Below, piece by piece: positions 1 to 7,400 of a stretch of DNA of 7,403 nucleotides (position 1 is the stretch's first letter; every line of letters starts with the position of its first letter). Where the stretch lies: NCBI GenBank assembly GCA_017861095.1, contig JAGFXI010000175.1:1-7403 (forward strand), read 5' to 3'. The translations under genes were made by a program, and so were the position numbers. Below the pieces are notes generated by a model that had not been told where the DNA came from, did no database searches, and saw nothing but the letters and a program-made list of their open reading frames with translations. The DNA is from Deltaproteobacteria bacterium (GTDB taxonomy: Bacteria > Desulfobacterota > Syntrophobacteria > BM002).

Positions 1-138
1 CTCGCCCAGAATGGTCACAGCTGGGTGATGCCCACCTTCCTGCAATGTCAAGAAGAGATGGGGGTGTGCCGCATCGCCATAGGTCTCGAGGAATGACGGT
101 CGGGTACAGGAAGTGGCCACTGACTCACTCTGGACCGG

Positions 139-155
139 GCCCCGGAGAACGGGGC
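139..155 (+). promoter_or_regulatory. GC-rich hairpin in the leader, just before a ribosome binding site
   Basis: The arms GCCCCG (139-144) and CGGGGC (150-155) are perfectly complementary and flank a five-base GAGAA loop. The six pairs are all G-C, so the stem should be stable in RNA. It ends five bases before the Shine-Dalgarno AAAGGAG (160-166) of the small ORF at 174. It could influence translation initiation or mRNA stability. It lacks a T-run, so it is not a typical intrinsic terminator. The pairing is seen directly; a regulatory role is inference. Confidence 0.4.
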
Positions 156-173
156 GCACAAAGGAGCAACACC

Positions 174-320
174 ATGGAGAGACTGAGCAAGGTCGCCACC
201 CTGGGAACCCTGTTCGATGTCGTCTTTTCGGAGGCCATGGAGACTCTCGTTGCCGCTTTCGAGGAGCGGTGCCGCGATGCAAGACCAGGGGTCACCATCA
301 ACCACGAGAAGGGAGGCTGA
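174..320 (+). CDS. Small unrecognised ORF (48 residues) upstream of phosphoketolase
   Basis: I do not recognise this protein and assign no function. The ATG at 174 is chosen because AAAGGAG (160-166) lies seven bases upstream; the open frame continues further 5', but that part reads as low-quality, Arg/Gly/Pro-rich sequence and has no comparable start signal. The product is 48 residues with no signal peptide, no obvious membrane segment and one cysteine. Residues about 6-38 look like an amphipathic helix (for example TLFDVVFSEAMETLVAAF), and it ends VTINHEKGG. Third codon positions are about 75% G or C, as expected for a real gene at this base composition. Its stop (318-320) lies two bases before the ATG at 323 that appears to be the native phosphoketolase start, so coupled translation is likely. 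It could be a small accessory protein, the remnant of a larger gene, or a leader ORF. Confidence 0.45.
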   Translation: MERLSKVATLGTLFDVVFSEAMETLVAAFEERCRDARPGVTINHEKGG

Positions 321-322
321 CG

Positions 323-345
323 ATGACTGCGGAGCAGCTATCTTC
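323..345 (+). other. Apparent frame-changing deletion at the 5' end of phosphoketolase
   Basis: GGGAGG (311-316) sits six bases before an ATG at 323, a well-formed initiation site that begins MTAEQLS. That frame runs out after 36 residues (stop 431-433) and does not encode phosphoketolase. The enzyme frame is one register away and closes upstream at TGA 324-326; its family-like sequence begins at about 339 (YLRDNPLLREPL). Known phosphoketolases have about 20-25 residues here, including a conserved Tyr-Trp-Arg-Ala-Ala-Asn-Tyr segment and Gly-Gln just before YL; nothing like it is present in any forward frame upstream. The simplest reading is a deletion of 3n+2 bases, roughly 60-80, between about 335 and 341. 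Whether it is biological or an assembly error cannot be told from one sequence. Confidence 0.6.
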
Positions 346-359
346 GGGACAACCCGCTA

Positions 360-2615
360 TTGCGGGAGCCCCTGAAGCTGGAGCAGATAAAGCCGCGTCT
401 TCTCGGTCACTGGGGAACGACCCCGGGCCTTAACTTCGTCTACGTCCATCTGAACCGAGTCATCAAGAAATACGACCTGAATATGATCTACGTGACCGGG
501 CCCGGCCACGGCGGGCCCGGGCTGGTGGCGAACACCTACCTTGAGGGGACCTACAGCGAGTTCTACCCGAACATCTCGCGGAACACCGAGGGAATGAAGC
601 GGCTGTTCACCCAGTTTTCGTACCCCGGCGGCATACCGAGCCACGTTGCTCCAGAGACGCCGGGCTCGATCCACGAGGGAGGCGAGCTCGGTTACGCTCT
701 TCTTCACGGCTACGGGGCGGTGTTCGACAACCCCGACCTCATCGCGTCCTGCATCGTCGGCGACGGCGAGGCGGAGACGGGCCCCCTCGCCGCGAGCTGG
801 CACTCCAACAAGTTCCTAAATCCAGTCCATGACGGCGCCGTCCTCCCGATCCTCCACCTGAACGGCTACAAGATTGCCAACCCCACGGTCCTCGCCCGGG
901 TGGGCCGAGAGGAGCTGACGCACCTACTCATCGGGTACGGCCACAAGCCCTACTTCGTGGAGGGTGACGATCCCGAACCGATGCACCAACTCATGGCAGC
1001 AACACTTGACGCGGTGATCGCCGAGATTCTCGCCATTCAAAAGGAGGCGCGGGCGGAGGGGTTTCGGCAGCGCCCCACCTGGCCGATGATCGTGCTGGTT
1101 GCCCCGAAAGGGTGGACGGGCCCGAAAGTGGTGGACGGGCTGCCCGTCGAAGGTTCGTTCCGGGCCCACCAGGTCCCGCTTACCGACTTCGCGACGAAGC
1201 CAGACCATCTTCGGATGCTGGAAGGATGGATGAAGAGCTACAGGCCGGAGGAGCTCTTCGACGACAACGGTGCGCTTAAGCCGGAGCTGGCGGAATTGTC
1301 TTCAAAAGGCGAGCGGCGCATGGGTGCCAATCCCCACGCCAATGGCGGGATACTCTTGCGGGACCTGAAAATGCCGGATTTTCGGGACTATGCGGTAGCC
1401 GTGCCGAAGCCGGGGACCATCATCGCCGAGGCCACACGGGTGATGGGGACGTTTCTCCGGGACGTGGTGAAACTCAATGCCCTCAGCCGCAACTTCCGGG
1501 TCATGGGCCCGGACGAGACCGATTCCAACCGGCTCGGTGCGCTTTTCGAGGTGACGGATCGGATCTCCACCGCCGAGATCCTGCCGAGCGACCAACACGT
1601 CTCGCCGGACGGACGTGTCATGGAGGTGCTGAGCGAGCACATGTGCCAGGGCTGGCTCGAAGGCTATCTCCTCACCGGCCGCCACGGGTTTTTCTCCTGT
1701 TACGAGGCCTTCGTTCACATCGTGGACTCCATGTTCAACCAGCACGCCAAGTGGCTCAAGGTGAGCCGGCATATCCCGTGGCGCCGGCAGATCGCGTCAC
1801 TGAACTACCTCCTGACCTCTCACGTCTGGCGCCAGGACCATAACGGCTTCAGCCACCAGGACCCCGGCTTCATTGACCACGTGGTGAACAAGAAGGCCGA
1901 GATCGTCCGGGTCTACCTGCCGCCTGATGCGAACACACTCTTGTCGATTACCGACCACTGCCTCCGGAGCCGCCACTACATCAACGTGATCGTCGCCGGC
2001 AAGCAGCCGGCGCTCCAGTATCTGGACATGGATGCCGCGATCAAGCACTGCACTTCGGGCGTGGGGATCTGGGAGTGGGCGAGCAACGATCGCGACGACG
2101 AACCCGACGTGGTTATGGGCTGTGCCGGCGACATCCCGACCATGGAGACGCTGGCGGCAGTGGATATCCTCCGGCAGCGCTTTCCCGATCTGAAGGTGCG
2201 CGTGATCAACGTGGTGGATCTCATGACGCTCCAGCCCTCGACGGAGCATCCCCACGGGCTTTCCGACCGGGACTTCGACTCCCTCTTCACCACGGACAGG
2301 CCGATCGTCTTCGCCTTCCATGGGTACCCCTGGTTGATCCACCGCTTGACTTACCGCAGGACCAACCACAAGAACCTCCATGTCCGTGGCTACAAGGAGG
2401 AAGGGACCACGACGACACCCTTCGACATGGTCGTGCTGAACGATCTGGATCGATTCCATCTGGTGATGGACGTCATCGACCGCGTGCCGAAACTCCAGCG
2501 TGTCGCCGCCCACGTGAAGCAAGGGATGCGGGAGAAACTGATCGAGCACAAGCAGTACATCCGCACCCACGGCGACGACATGCCCGAGGTGCGGGACTGG
2601 CAATGGCCGCATTGA
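360..2615 (+). CDS. xfp: Xylulose-5-phosphate/fructose-6-phosphate phosphoketolase, N-terminally damaged
   Basis: This cytoplasmic thiamine-diphosphate enzyme splits xylulose-5-phosphate (or fructose-6-phosphate) with phosphate into acetyl phosphate plus glyceraldehyde-3-phosphate (or erythrose-4-phosphate). The readable protein from TTG 360 has 751 residues against about 790-825 in the family. Family motifs appear in order: GHWGT (His17), GPGHGGP (His50), SYPGGIPSH (His95), PGSIHEGGELGY, the cofactor motif GDGEAETGP (134-142), RAHQVPL (His270), GPDETDSNR, LEGYLLTGRHG (catalytic-type Glu434) and RQDHNGFSHQDPG (His494, His499). By spacing these match His64, His97, His142, His320, Glu479, His548 and His553 of the bifidobacterial enzyme. 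The C-terminus (DMPEVRDWQW) looks complete. TTG 360 is only the first usable start in frame, with no clear ribosome binding site; homology extends upstream to about 339, and the likely native start (ATG 323) is out of frame. Identity is near certain; activity of the product is doubtful. Confidence 0.93.
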   Translation: MREPLKLEQIKPRLLGHWGTTPGLNFVYVHLNRVIKKYDLNMIYVTGPGHGGPGLVANTYLEGTYSEFYPNISRNTEGMKRLFTQFSYPGGIPSHVAPETPGSIHEGGELGYALLHGYGAVFDNPDLIASCIVGDGEAETGPLAASWHSNKFLNPVHDGAVLPILHLNGYKIANPTVLARVGREELTHLLIGYGHKPYFVEGDDPEPMHQLMAATLDAVIAEILAIQKEARAEGFRQRPTWPMIVLVAPKGWTGPKVVDGLPVEGSFRAHQVPLTDFATKPDHLRMLEGWMKSYRPEELFDDNGALKPELAELSSKGERRMGANPHANGGILLRDLKMPDFRDYAVAVPKPGTIIAEATRVMGTFLRDVVKLNALSRNFRVMGPDETDSNRLGALFEVTDRISTAEILPSDQHVSPDGRVMEVLSEHMCQGWLEGYLLTGRHGFFSCYEAFVHIVDSMFNQHAKWLKVSRHIPWRRQIASLNYLLTSHVWRQDHNGFSHQDPGFIDHVVNKKAEIVRVYLPPDANTLLSITDHCLRSRHYINVIVAGKQPALQYLDMDAAIKHCTSGVGIWEWASNDRDDEPDVVMGCAGDIPTMETLAAVDILRQRFPDLKVRVINVVDLMTLQPSTEHPHGLSDRDFDSLFTTDRPIVFAFHGYPWLIHRLTYRRTNHKNLHVRGYKEEGTTTTPFDMVVLNDLDRFHLVMDVIDRVPKLQRVAAHVKQGMREKLIEHKQYIRTHGDDMPEVRDWQWPH

Positions 2616-2640
2616 GTACAAGGGAAAGGGATTCCACCTC

Positions 2641-3843
2641 ATGACTTCTCGACAAGCGGTAGCCTTCGGGCAGATTCGTAGCGTGATCGCATGGGGAATA
2701 GCGTCGCTGCTTCTTGTCACGCTGGAGGCGTGCCAGGAGAAGACCGCGTACAAGCCGCCGCCTCCCCCTAGGGTCACGGTGGGCACACCTGCGAGGCAGG
2801 AGGTGACCGACTATCTCGAGCTCACCGGGAACACCCAGGCCGTCAACACCGTCCAGCTCCGGGCTCGGGTACAAGGGTACCTGGAGAAGGTCTTCTTTCA
2901 GGACGGGCAGGTGGTGAAAAAAGGGCAGCCACTTTTCCAGATCGAGCGGGACACGTATGTAGCGAAGCTCAAGCAAGCGGAGGGGCAGATCCTTACCCAG
3001 CAGGCGCGGCTCGAGCATGCGAAGACGGAGTTCGCGCGCTTCTCCAGCCTGGTCCAGCAGAGAGCCGCGGCGCAAACGGACGTGGACCAGTGGCGGGATG
3101 CGCGGGACTCCGCCGAAGGCGCGCTCCGTGAGGCCAAAGCCGCCCGTGACCTCGCCAGGCTCGACCTGGGTTATACCCTGGTCACCGCTCCCTTTGACGG
3201 CAGGATCGACCGGAGATTGGTGGACCCCGGCAACTTGGTGGGTGCCGGTGAAAACACCATCCTGGCGCAGATGAGTCAACTCGATCCCATCTACGTCTAT
3301 TTCACGGTGAATGACCTCGACCTGCGCCGTCTTTTGAGGGAGACGGTGGGGATTCCCGGACAGACGCAATCCAAAAAGCTGCCCGTCCTTGTCGGTCTCC
3401 CCAATGAAGAAGGTTACCCGCATCAGGGTTACCTGGATTTCGCTGCCATCAGCCTTACCACCACGACGGGGACCCTGCTGGTCCGAGGAGTCCTTCCGAA
3501 TCCGGACGACAAGATCTTGCCGGGACTCTACGCCCGGGTGCGGTTGCCGGTGGAGGAACAATCGGCGGCTCTTCTGGTGCCGCAAAAGGCGGTCGGCTAT
3601 GACCAGATAGGCTCCTATGTGCTCGTGGTGAACGATAAGAACGTGGTAGAGCGCCGCAACGTCAAGACCGGACCGGTCGTGAATGGGTCGATCGTCATCG
3701 AGGAGGGACTCACGGGAAACGAAAGGGTGGTGGTGGAAGGGCTTCTGTACGCCGTTCCCGGACGGGAGGTCACTCCCGAGCCGGAGAAGGCGCCGCTGGC
3801 CGGCTCGCCCCAACCCGATCAGCTCGCGAGGGAGACACCATGA
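2641..3843 (+). CDS. RND efflux periplasmic adaptor (membrane fusion) lipoprotein, AcrA/MexE type
   Basis: This 400-residue protein would bridge the inner-membrane RND permease and an outer-membrane channel in the periplasm. The N-terminus has Arg4 and Arg13, a hydrophobic core (14-28) and a lipobox-like Leu-Glu-Ala-Cys with Cys31 as the probable lipidated residue; Glu at -2 is a little unusual. A proline-rich linker (38-44) follows. The first lipoyl half is about 66-103 (RARVQGYLEKVFFQDGQVVKKG), a charged heptad-like helical hairpin about 104-172, and the second lipoyl half about 173-208 with VTAPFDGRI at 181-189. The beta-barrel (about 212-300) and membrane-proximal domain (to about 375) complete the family architecture, and the length is normal. 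The start is supported by AAAGGGA (2625-2631) nine bases upstream. It begins 25 bases after the phosphoketolase stop, and its TGA overlaps the permease ATG by four bases (ATGA), implying translational coupling. The substrate cannot be predicted. Confidence 0.92.
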   Translation: MTSRQAVAFGQIRSVIAWGIASLLLVTLEACQEKTAYKPPPPPRVTVGTPARQEVTDYLELTGNTQAVNTVQLRARVQGYLEKVFFQDGQVVKKGQPLFQIERDTYVAKLKQAEGQILTQQARLEHAKTEFARFSSLVQQRAAAQTDVDQWRDARDSAEGALREAKAARDLARLDLGYTLVTAPFDGRIDRRLVDPGNLVGAGENTILAQMSQLDPIYVYFTVNDLDLRRLLRETVGIPGQTQSKKLPVLVGLPNEEGYPHQGYLDFAAISLTTTTGTLLVRGVLPNPDDKILPGLYARVRLPVEEQSAALLVPQKAVGYDQIGSYVLVVNDKNVVERRNVKTGPVVNGSIVIEEGLTGNERVVVEGLLYAVPGREVTPEPEKAPLAGSPQPDQLARETP

Positions 3844-6800
3844 TCTCCCGGTTCTTTATCGAGCGGCCTATCTTTGCCAATGTCATCGCTATCGTCACGG
3901 TGATCATCGGTCTGATCTGTCTTGCAAAACTTCCGGTCGCCCAATATCCGCAGATCATACCGCCGACGATCCAGGTGAGCACCCGGTATCCGGGGGCGAG
4001 CGCCGACGTTGTGGCGGCCACGGTGGGAGTGCCCCTCGAGCAGGCGGTCAACGGCGTCGACAATGCTCTCTACATGTCTTCGACGAGCAGCAACGACGGT
4101 TCCTACACCCTGACCGTGACCTTTGATGTGGGTACCGATCTCAATACCTCGCTCGCCCTTGTCCAAAACCAGGTGAACAGCGCCCTCGCCCAGCTCCCGG
4201 GAAATGTTACCCAGCAAGGAGTTACGGTCAAGAAGGTCTCCACCAACATCCTGCTCGTGGTCAGCCTCTACTCCGAGGACGCCCAGTTCGACGGTTCCTT
4301 TCTCTCCAACTACGCCATCATCAACTTGCAGAATCCCCTGGCCCGGCTCCCCGGCGTCGGGCAGGTGCGGGTCTTCGGCGCCGGGCCCTATGCCATGCGG
4401 GTCTGGTTGGACCCAGACCGGCTCAAGTACTTCAACCTGACCGCCTCGGATGTCGTCAATGCCATCCAGAACCAGAACGTGCAGGTGGTGGCCGGGCAGC
4501 TGGGCGCGCCCCCGGTACCGTCCGATCAGGCCCTCCAGTTCACCATCGGCGCTCTCGGCCGGCTGTCCACGGTCAGTCAATTCGAGGACATCGTGGTCAA
4601 GAGCGACAACAGCGCGACCGCCCAGATTGTCCGTGTCCGCGACATCGGTCGCGTCGAGCTGAGCCGACAGTCCTTTGCCAATTACGCCCGGACCGACGGA
4701 CGGAGGTCGGCCCAGATCGTGGTCTTCTCCTTGCCTGAGGCGAACGCCATCGCCGTGGCTAACCGCATCTACCAGGCGATGGCGGAGATGAGCAAGCACT
4801 TTCCCAAGGGCCTGAGCTACGGCATCCATTACGACACGACGAGGTTCGTCCGGGAGGCCATCCACGGAGTCTACGAGACGTTGTTCGAGGCCGCTATCCT
4901 CGTCCTCCTGGTAATCATGGTCTTCCTCCAGGATGTCCGGGCGGTGCTCGTTCCGGCTACGACCGTACCGGTGACCATTATCGGCGCCTTTATTGCCATG
5001 GCCCTTCTCGGCTTCACCGTCAATCTGATGACCCTCTTCGCCCTCATCCTCGCCATCGGCATCGTGGTGGACGATGCCATCGTCATTGTGGAAAACGCGG
5101 CCTATTATATCGAGAGAGGGCTCGCACCCAAGGATGCGACGATCAAGGCCATGGGAGAGATGACCGGGCCGGTCATGGGGATCACCCTGGTCCTGACTGC
5201 GGTCTTTCTGCCCGCCGCCTTCCTGCCGGGCATCACCGGCCAGCTTTTCCGACAGTTCGCGCTGGTCATCGCCTCAATCGCAATCATTAGCGCGATTAAT
5301 GCCCTCACCCTCAAACCGGCCCAGTGCGCCCTCTGGTTGAAGCCCCATGCTCAAGACAAGCCGTCCAACTGGTTCTATCGCGGCTTCAACAGCGCCTACG
5401 GATGGTGCGGCGCCCAAAGCTCATGGTGGCCCTGTTTTTTGCTATCATCGTCGTTGCCGGGTGGGACTTTGCGCGCCAGCCGACCGGTTTCTTGCCCACC
5501 GAGGATCAGGGCTATGCCATCCTTGTCACCCGGCTGCCTGACGCGGCAGCCCAGCCCCGGGCGCGGGCGGTGGCAGAGAAGATCAGTGCCATTCTCAGGC
5601 AAACGCCGGGCGTGGCTCATTGGGTAACGGTCGGCGGCTTTTCGGTGCTGGACGGCACCAACGTTTCCACGATCTTTACGACCTTTATCCCCTACCAGGA
5701 CTTCAAGCAACGCGGTGCAGCCCTGAGCCAGGAGAATATCGTCGCCCATCTCAGGCGCGAATTGGCCAACATAAAGGAGGCGCAGACCTTTGTGCTGATC
5801 CCGCCGCCGATCCGCGGCCTGGGTCAGGCGGGCGGCTTTCAGATGATGGTGGAGGACCGGAGCGACCTGGGGCTGGACCAGCTGCAGAAGGCTGCCTCCG
5901 AACTTGTCCGGACGGGAAACGCCCAATCCGGCTTGCGCGGCCTGGCCACCACCTTCAGCGCCAGCAGCCCCCAGCTCTATCTGGACATCGATCGGACCAA
6001 GGCCGAGTCCCTGCAAGTGCCGCTCGATCGTGTGTTCGAGACCCTCCGTGGCTACCTGGGCTCTTCCTTCGTCAATCTGTTCAACAAGTTCAACCAGGTG
6101 TACCAGGTGTACATCCAGGCAGACGCTCGCTATCGGTTGGAGCCCAAGGACATCAACAACCTCTATGTGCGCAATACTCGGGGCGAGATGGTGTCCCTGG
6201 GGAGCCTGCTTCGGGTGAAGCGGAGTGAAGGCTCCGAGCTGATCACCCGTTACAACCTCTATCCGGCGGCCGCCATTTACGGCTCCGCAGCGCCGGGATT
6301 CAGTTCCGGCCAGGCCCTCAACCTGATGGAACAAGCTGCTGCGAACACCCTGCCGCAGGGCATGAGCTACGAGTGGACCTCGACGAGCTACCAGGAGAAG
6401 CAGGTCGGCCATCAGGCGTACTTTATCTACGCCCTCTCCATCACCCTGGTGTTCATGGTGTTGGCCGCCCTCTACGAGAGCTGGACATCACCGGCTGCGG
6501 TCATCCTGGGCGTGCCCATGGCGCTGGTGGGGGTTCTCCTGGGCCTCATCATCCGCGGCTCCGACAATAACATCTATACCCAGGTGGGCCTGGTATTGAT
6601 GATCGCCCTGGCGAGCAAAAACGCCATCCTTATTGTGGAGTTTGCCCGCGAGCTCCATGAGAGAGGCATGTCCATAACCGAGGCCGCTGTCGAGGCCACC
6701 CGCAGACGTTTTCGGCCCATCGTGATGACCTCCTTCGCCTTCATCCTCGGGGTGGCTCCGCTGCTGGTGGCCAGGACCGCCGGGGCCGCGAGCCAGCGGG

Positions 6801-6976
6801 CGATCGGCACCGTGGTCTTCGGCGGTATGCTCGCCTCGACCCTTCTCGCCATCCCCTTCGTCCCGGTATTCTATGTAGTCCTACAGGGCCTGAGCGAAGG
6901 GCACAGCAAGGCTCAATCTCCTCAACCGTCGTCAACGGAGGCGGCGGCCCCGAGTGGGGAGGAGGTGAGGGGCTAG
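3840..6976 (+). pseudogene. RND (HAE1/AcrB-MexF type) inner-membrane efflux permease, frame broken in the middle
   Basis: The two pieces together form a proton-driven multidrug-type exporter. The first, from ATG 3840 (GAGGGAG at 3828-3834), gives 520 family residues ending FYRGFNSAY at 5399; left in frame it adds 75 unrelated residues and stops at 5625-5627. The second resumes in another frame at about 5402 (MVRRPKLMVALF) and runs 524 residues to the TAG at 6974-6976. The N-terminal half has TM1 (about 10-28), porter repeats, TM2-TM6 and the RND signature GIVVDDAIVIVEN with the proton-relay pair Asp411-Asp412. The C-terminal half has TM7, the second porter region and TM8-TM12, with ASKNAILIVEF (equivalent of AcrB Lys940) and RFRPIVMTSFAF (equivalent of Arg971). 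Combined length of 1,044 is close to the usual 1,040-1,060, with roughly 7-13 residues missing at the joint. No ribosome binding site precedes ATG 5402, so two separately translated halves are unlikely. It may be a true pseudogene or an assembly error. Confidence 0.88.
5396..5413 (+). other. Frame-change point in the RND permease
   Basis: Frame 3840 reads Ala-Tyr-Gly at 5394-5402, still family-like; the frame used downstream reads Met-Val-Arg-Arg-Pro from 5402. Alignment to AcrB from memory places about 7 residues between these points, and closer HAE1 relatives seem to have about 12. So this is a short deletion of 3n+1 bases, not a single-base slip. The joint lies in the cytoplasmic linker between TM6 and TM7, the boundary of the two pseudo-symmetric halves. 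No homopolymer run occurs at the joint; the T6 run at 5435-5440 is downstream, where the new frame is already established. Confidence 0.75.
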
Positions 6977-7022
6977 AGTGGGGCGAGGGTGTATTTCCCC
7001 GGTGGGGGATCGTCTCCCGCGA

Positions 7023-7047
7023 GAGCCCATTGTGACGCAATGGACTC
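7023..7047. repeat. Inverted repeat shortly after the permease stop
   Basis: CCATTG (7027-7032) and CAATGG (7038-7043) are perfect complements around TGACG. The pairing extends outward, after one C/A mismatch, by GAG (7023-7025) with CTC (7045-7047). In RNA the stem also gains an inner U-G pair. It is 46 bases past the permease stop. There is no T-run, so it is either a 3'-end stabilising hairpin, an atypical terminator, or a palindromic protein-binding site for the next gene. The pairing is visible; the function is inference. Confidence 0.4.
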
Positions 7048-7332
7048 CTTGATCTTCCCAGTTCACTCTCCTGTCCTTGATTGCGGCCGATGGGGGGAAC
7101 CCACTGCAGGCACTTCTAACATGTTCCGCAGCCAGGCTCAAGATTCAAGTCAAGCGCCGGCATCTCGACGATCATGGTGCCTGTCTCCGGAGCGAGGGCG
7201 CCGCATGGCAGAGAAAAGGTGGCGATCTGTTCATGAACCTCCTGGGGACGTTCTGATCGTGGAAGCTCTTCTGACGCCGAGGTCTTGTTTGCTGCCGTGA
7301 GGAGTTATCATTCGATATATACAAGGTTGACT

Positions 7333-7381
7333 TCCCCCGTCCGGTGTCAGGAGAGGCAGCGACACCGGCAGCGATGGGGGA
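7333..7381 (+). promoter_or_regulatory. Long dyad in the probable leader of the next gene
   Basis: CCGGTGTC (7341-7348) pairs perfectly with GACACCGG (7361-7368) around a 12-base purine-rich loop containing AGGAGAGG. A second, outer stem joins TCCCCC (7333-7338) to GGGGGA (7376-7381), with an uneven internal loop (2 bases on one side, 7 on the other). The structure ends 11 bases before the strong ribosome binding site AAAGGAGG. This position suits a 5'-leader regulatory structure or an operator. It matches no riboswitch class I can name, and no T-run follows. Confidence 0.4.
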
Positions 7382-7392
7382 TTCGGTCGAAG

Positions 7393-7400
7393 AAAGGAGG
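7393..7400 (+). promoter_or_regulatory. Strong ribosome binding site for a gene beginning beyond the window
   Basis: AAAGGAGG is a near-perfect complement to the 3' end of 16S rRNA. Only three bases follow before the sequence ends, so a start codon is expected a few bases past 7403. RND operons often include a gene for the outer-membrane channel, so that is one candidate, but nothing of the protein is visible. Confidence 0.5.

Noticed and set aside
1..96. An open frame from the window edge to TGA 94-96 that could be the 3' end of an upstream gene (ends GVCRIAIGLEE).
   Set aside because: Only 31 codons are visible and I recognise no family; another forward frame is also open across the same bases. 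It may be real but cannot be supported.
1797..2786. A 329-codon minus-strand open frame across the end of xfp and the start of the adaptor gene.
   Set aside because: It is antisense to two recognised genes, and its His/Val/Arg-rich composition is typical of the complement of GC-rich coding DNA.
2473..3813. A 446-codon minus-strand open frame opposite the adaptor gene.
   Set aside because: It has no recognisable domain, is very Arg/Leu/Gly/His-rich, and lies opposite a complete family-matching adaptor.
3819..4865. A 348-codon minus-strand open frame opposite the first part of the permease.
   Set aside because: The Asp/Gly/His/Val-rich product is a reverse-complement shadow of the permease, whose motifs are unambiguous.
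5435..5440. T6 run considered as the cause of the permease frame change.
   Set aside because: The downstream frame is already correct from about 5402, before the run, and several residues are missing, which a homopolymer slip would not explain.
6095..6112. Tandem CAGGTGTAC x2 in the permease (Gln-Val-Tyr-Gln-Val-Tyr).
   Set aside because: The residue count matches related permeases at this site, so it is ordinary coding sequence and not a duplication.
6989..7300. A 103-codon GTG-started frame downstream of the permease, and a shorter ATG start at 7205 within it.
   Set aside because: The composition looks like chance, no domain is recognised, and the start signals are weak.
7327..7332. TTGACT considered as a -35 promoter element.
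   Set aside because: No -10-like hexamer lies 16-18 bases downstream; that interval is the GC-rich dyad.
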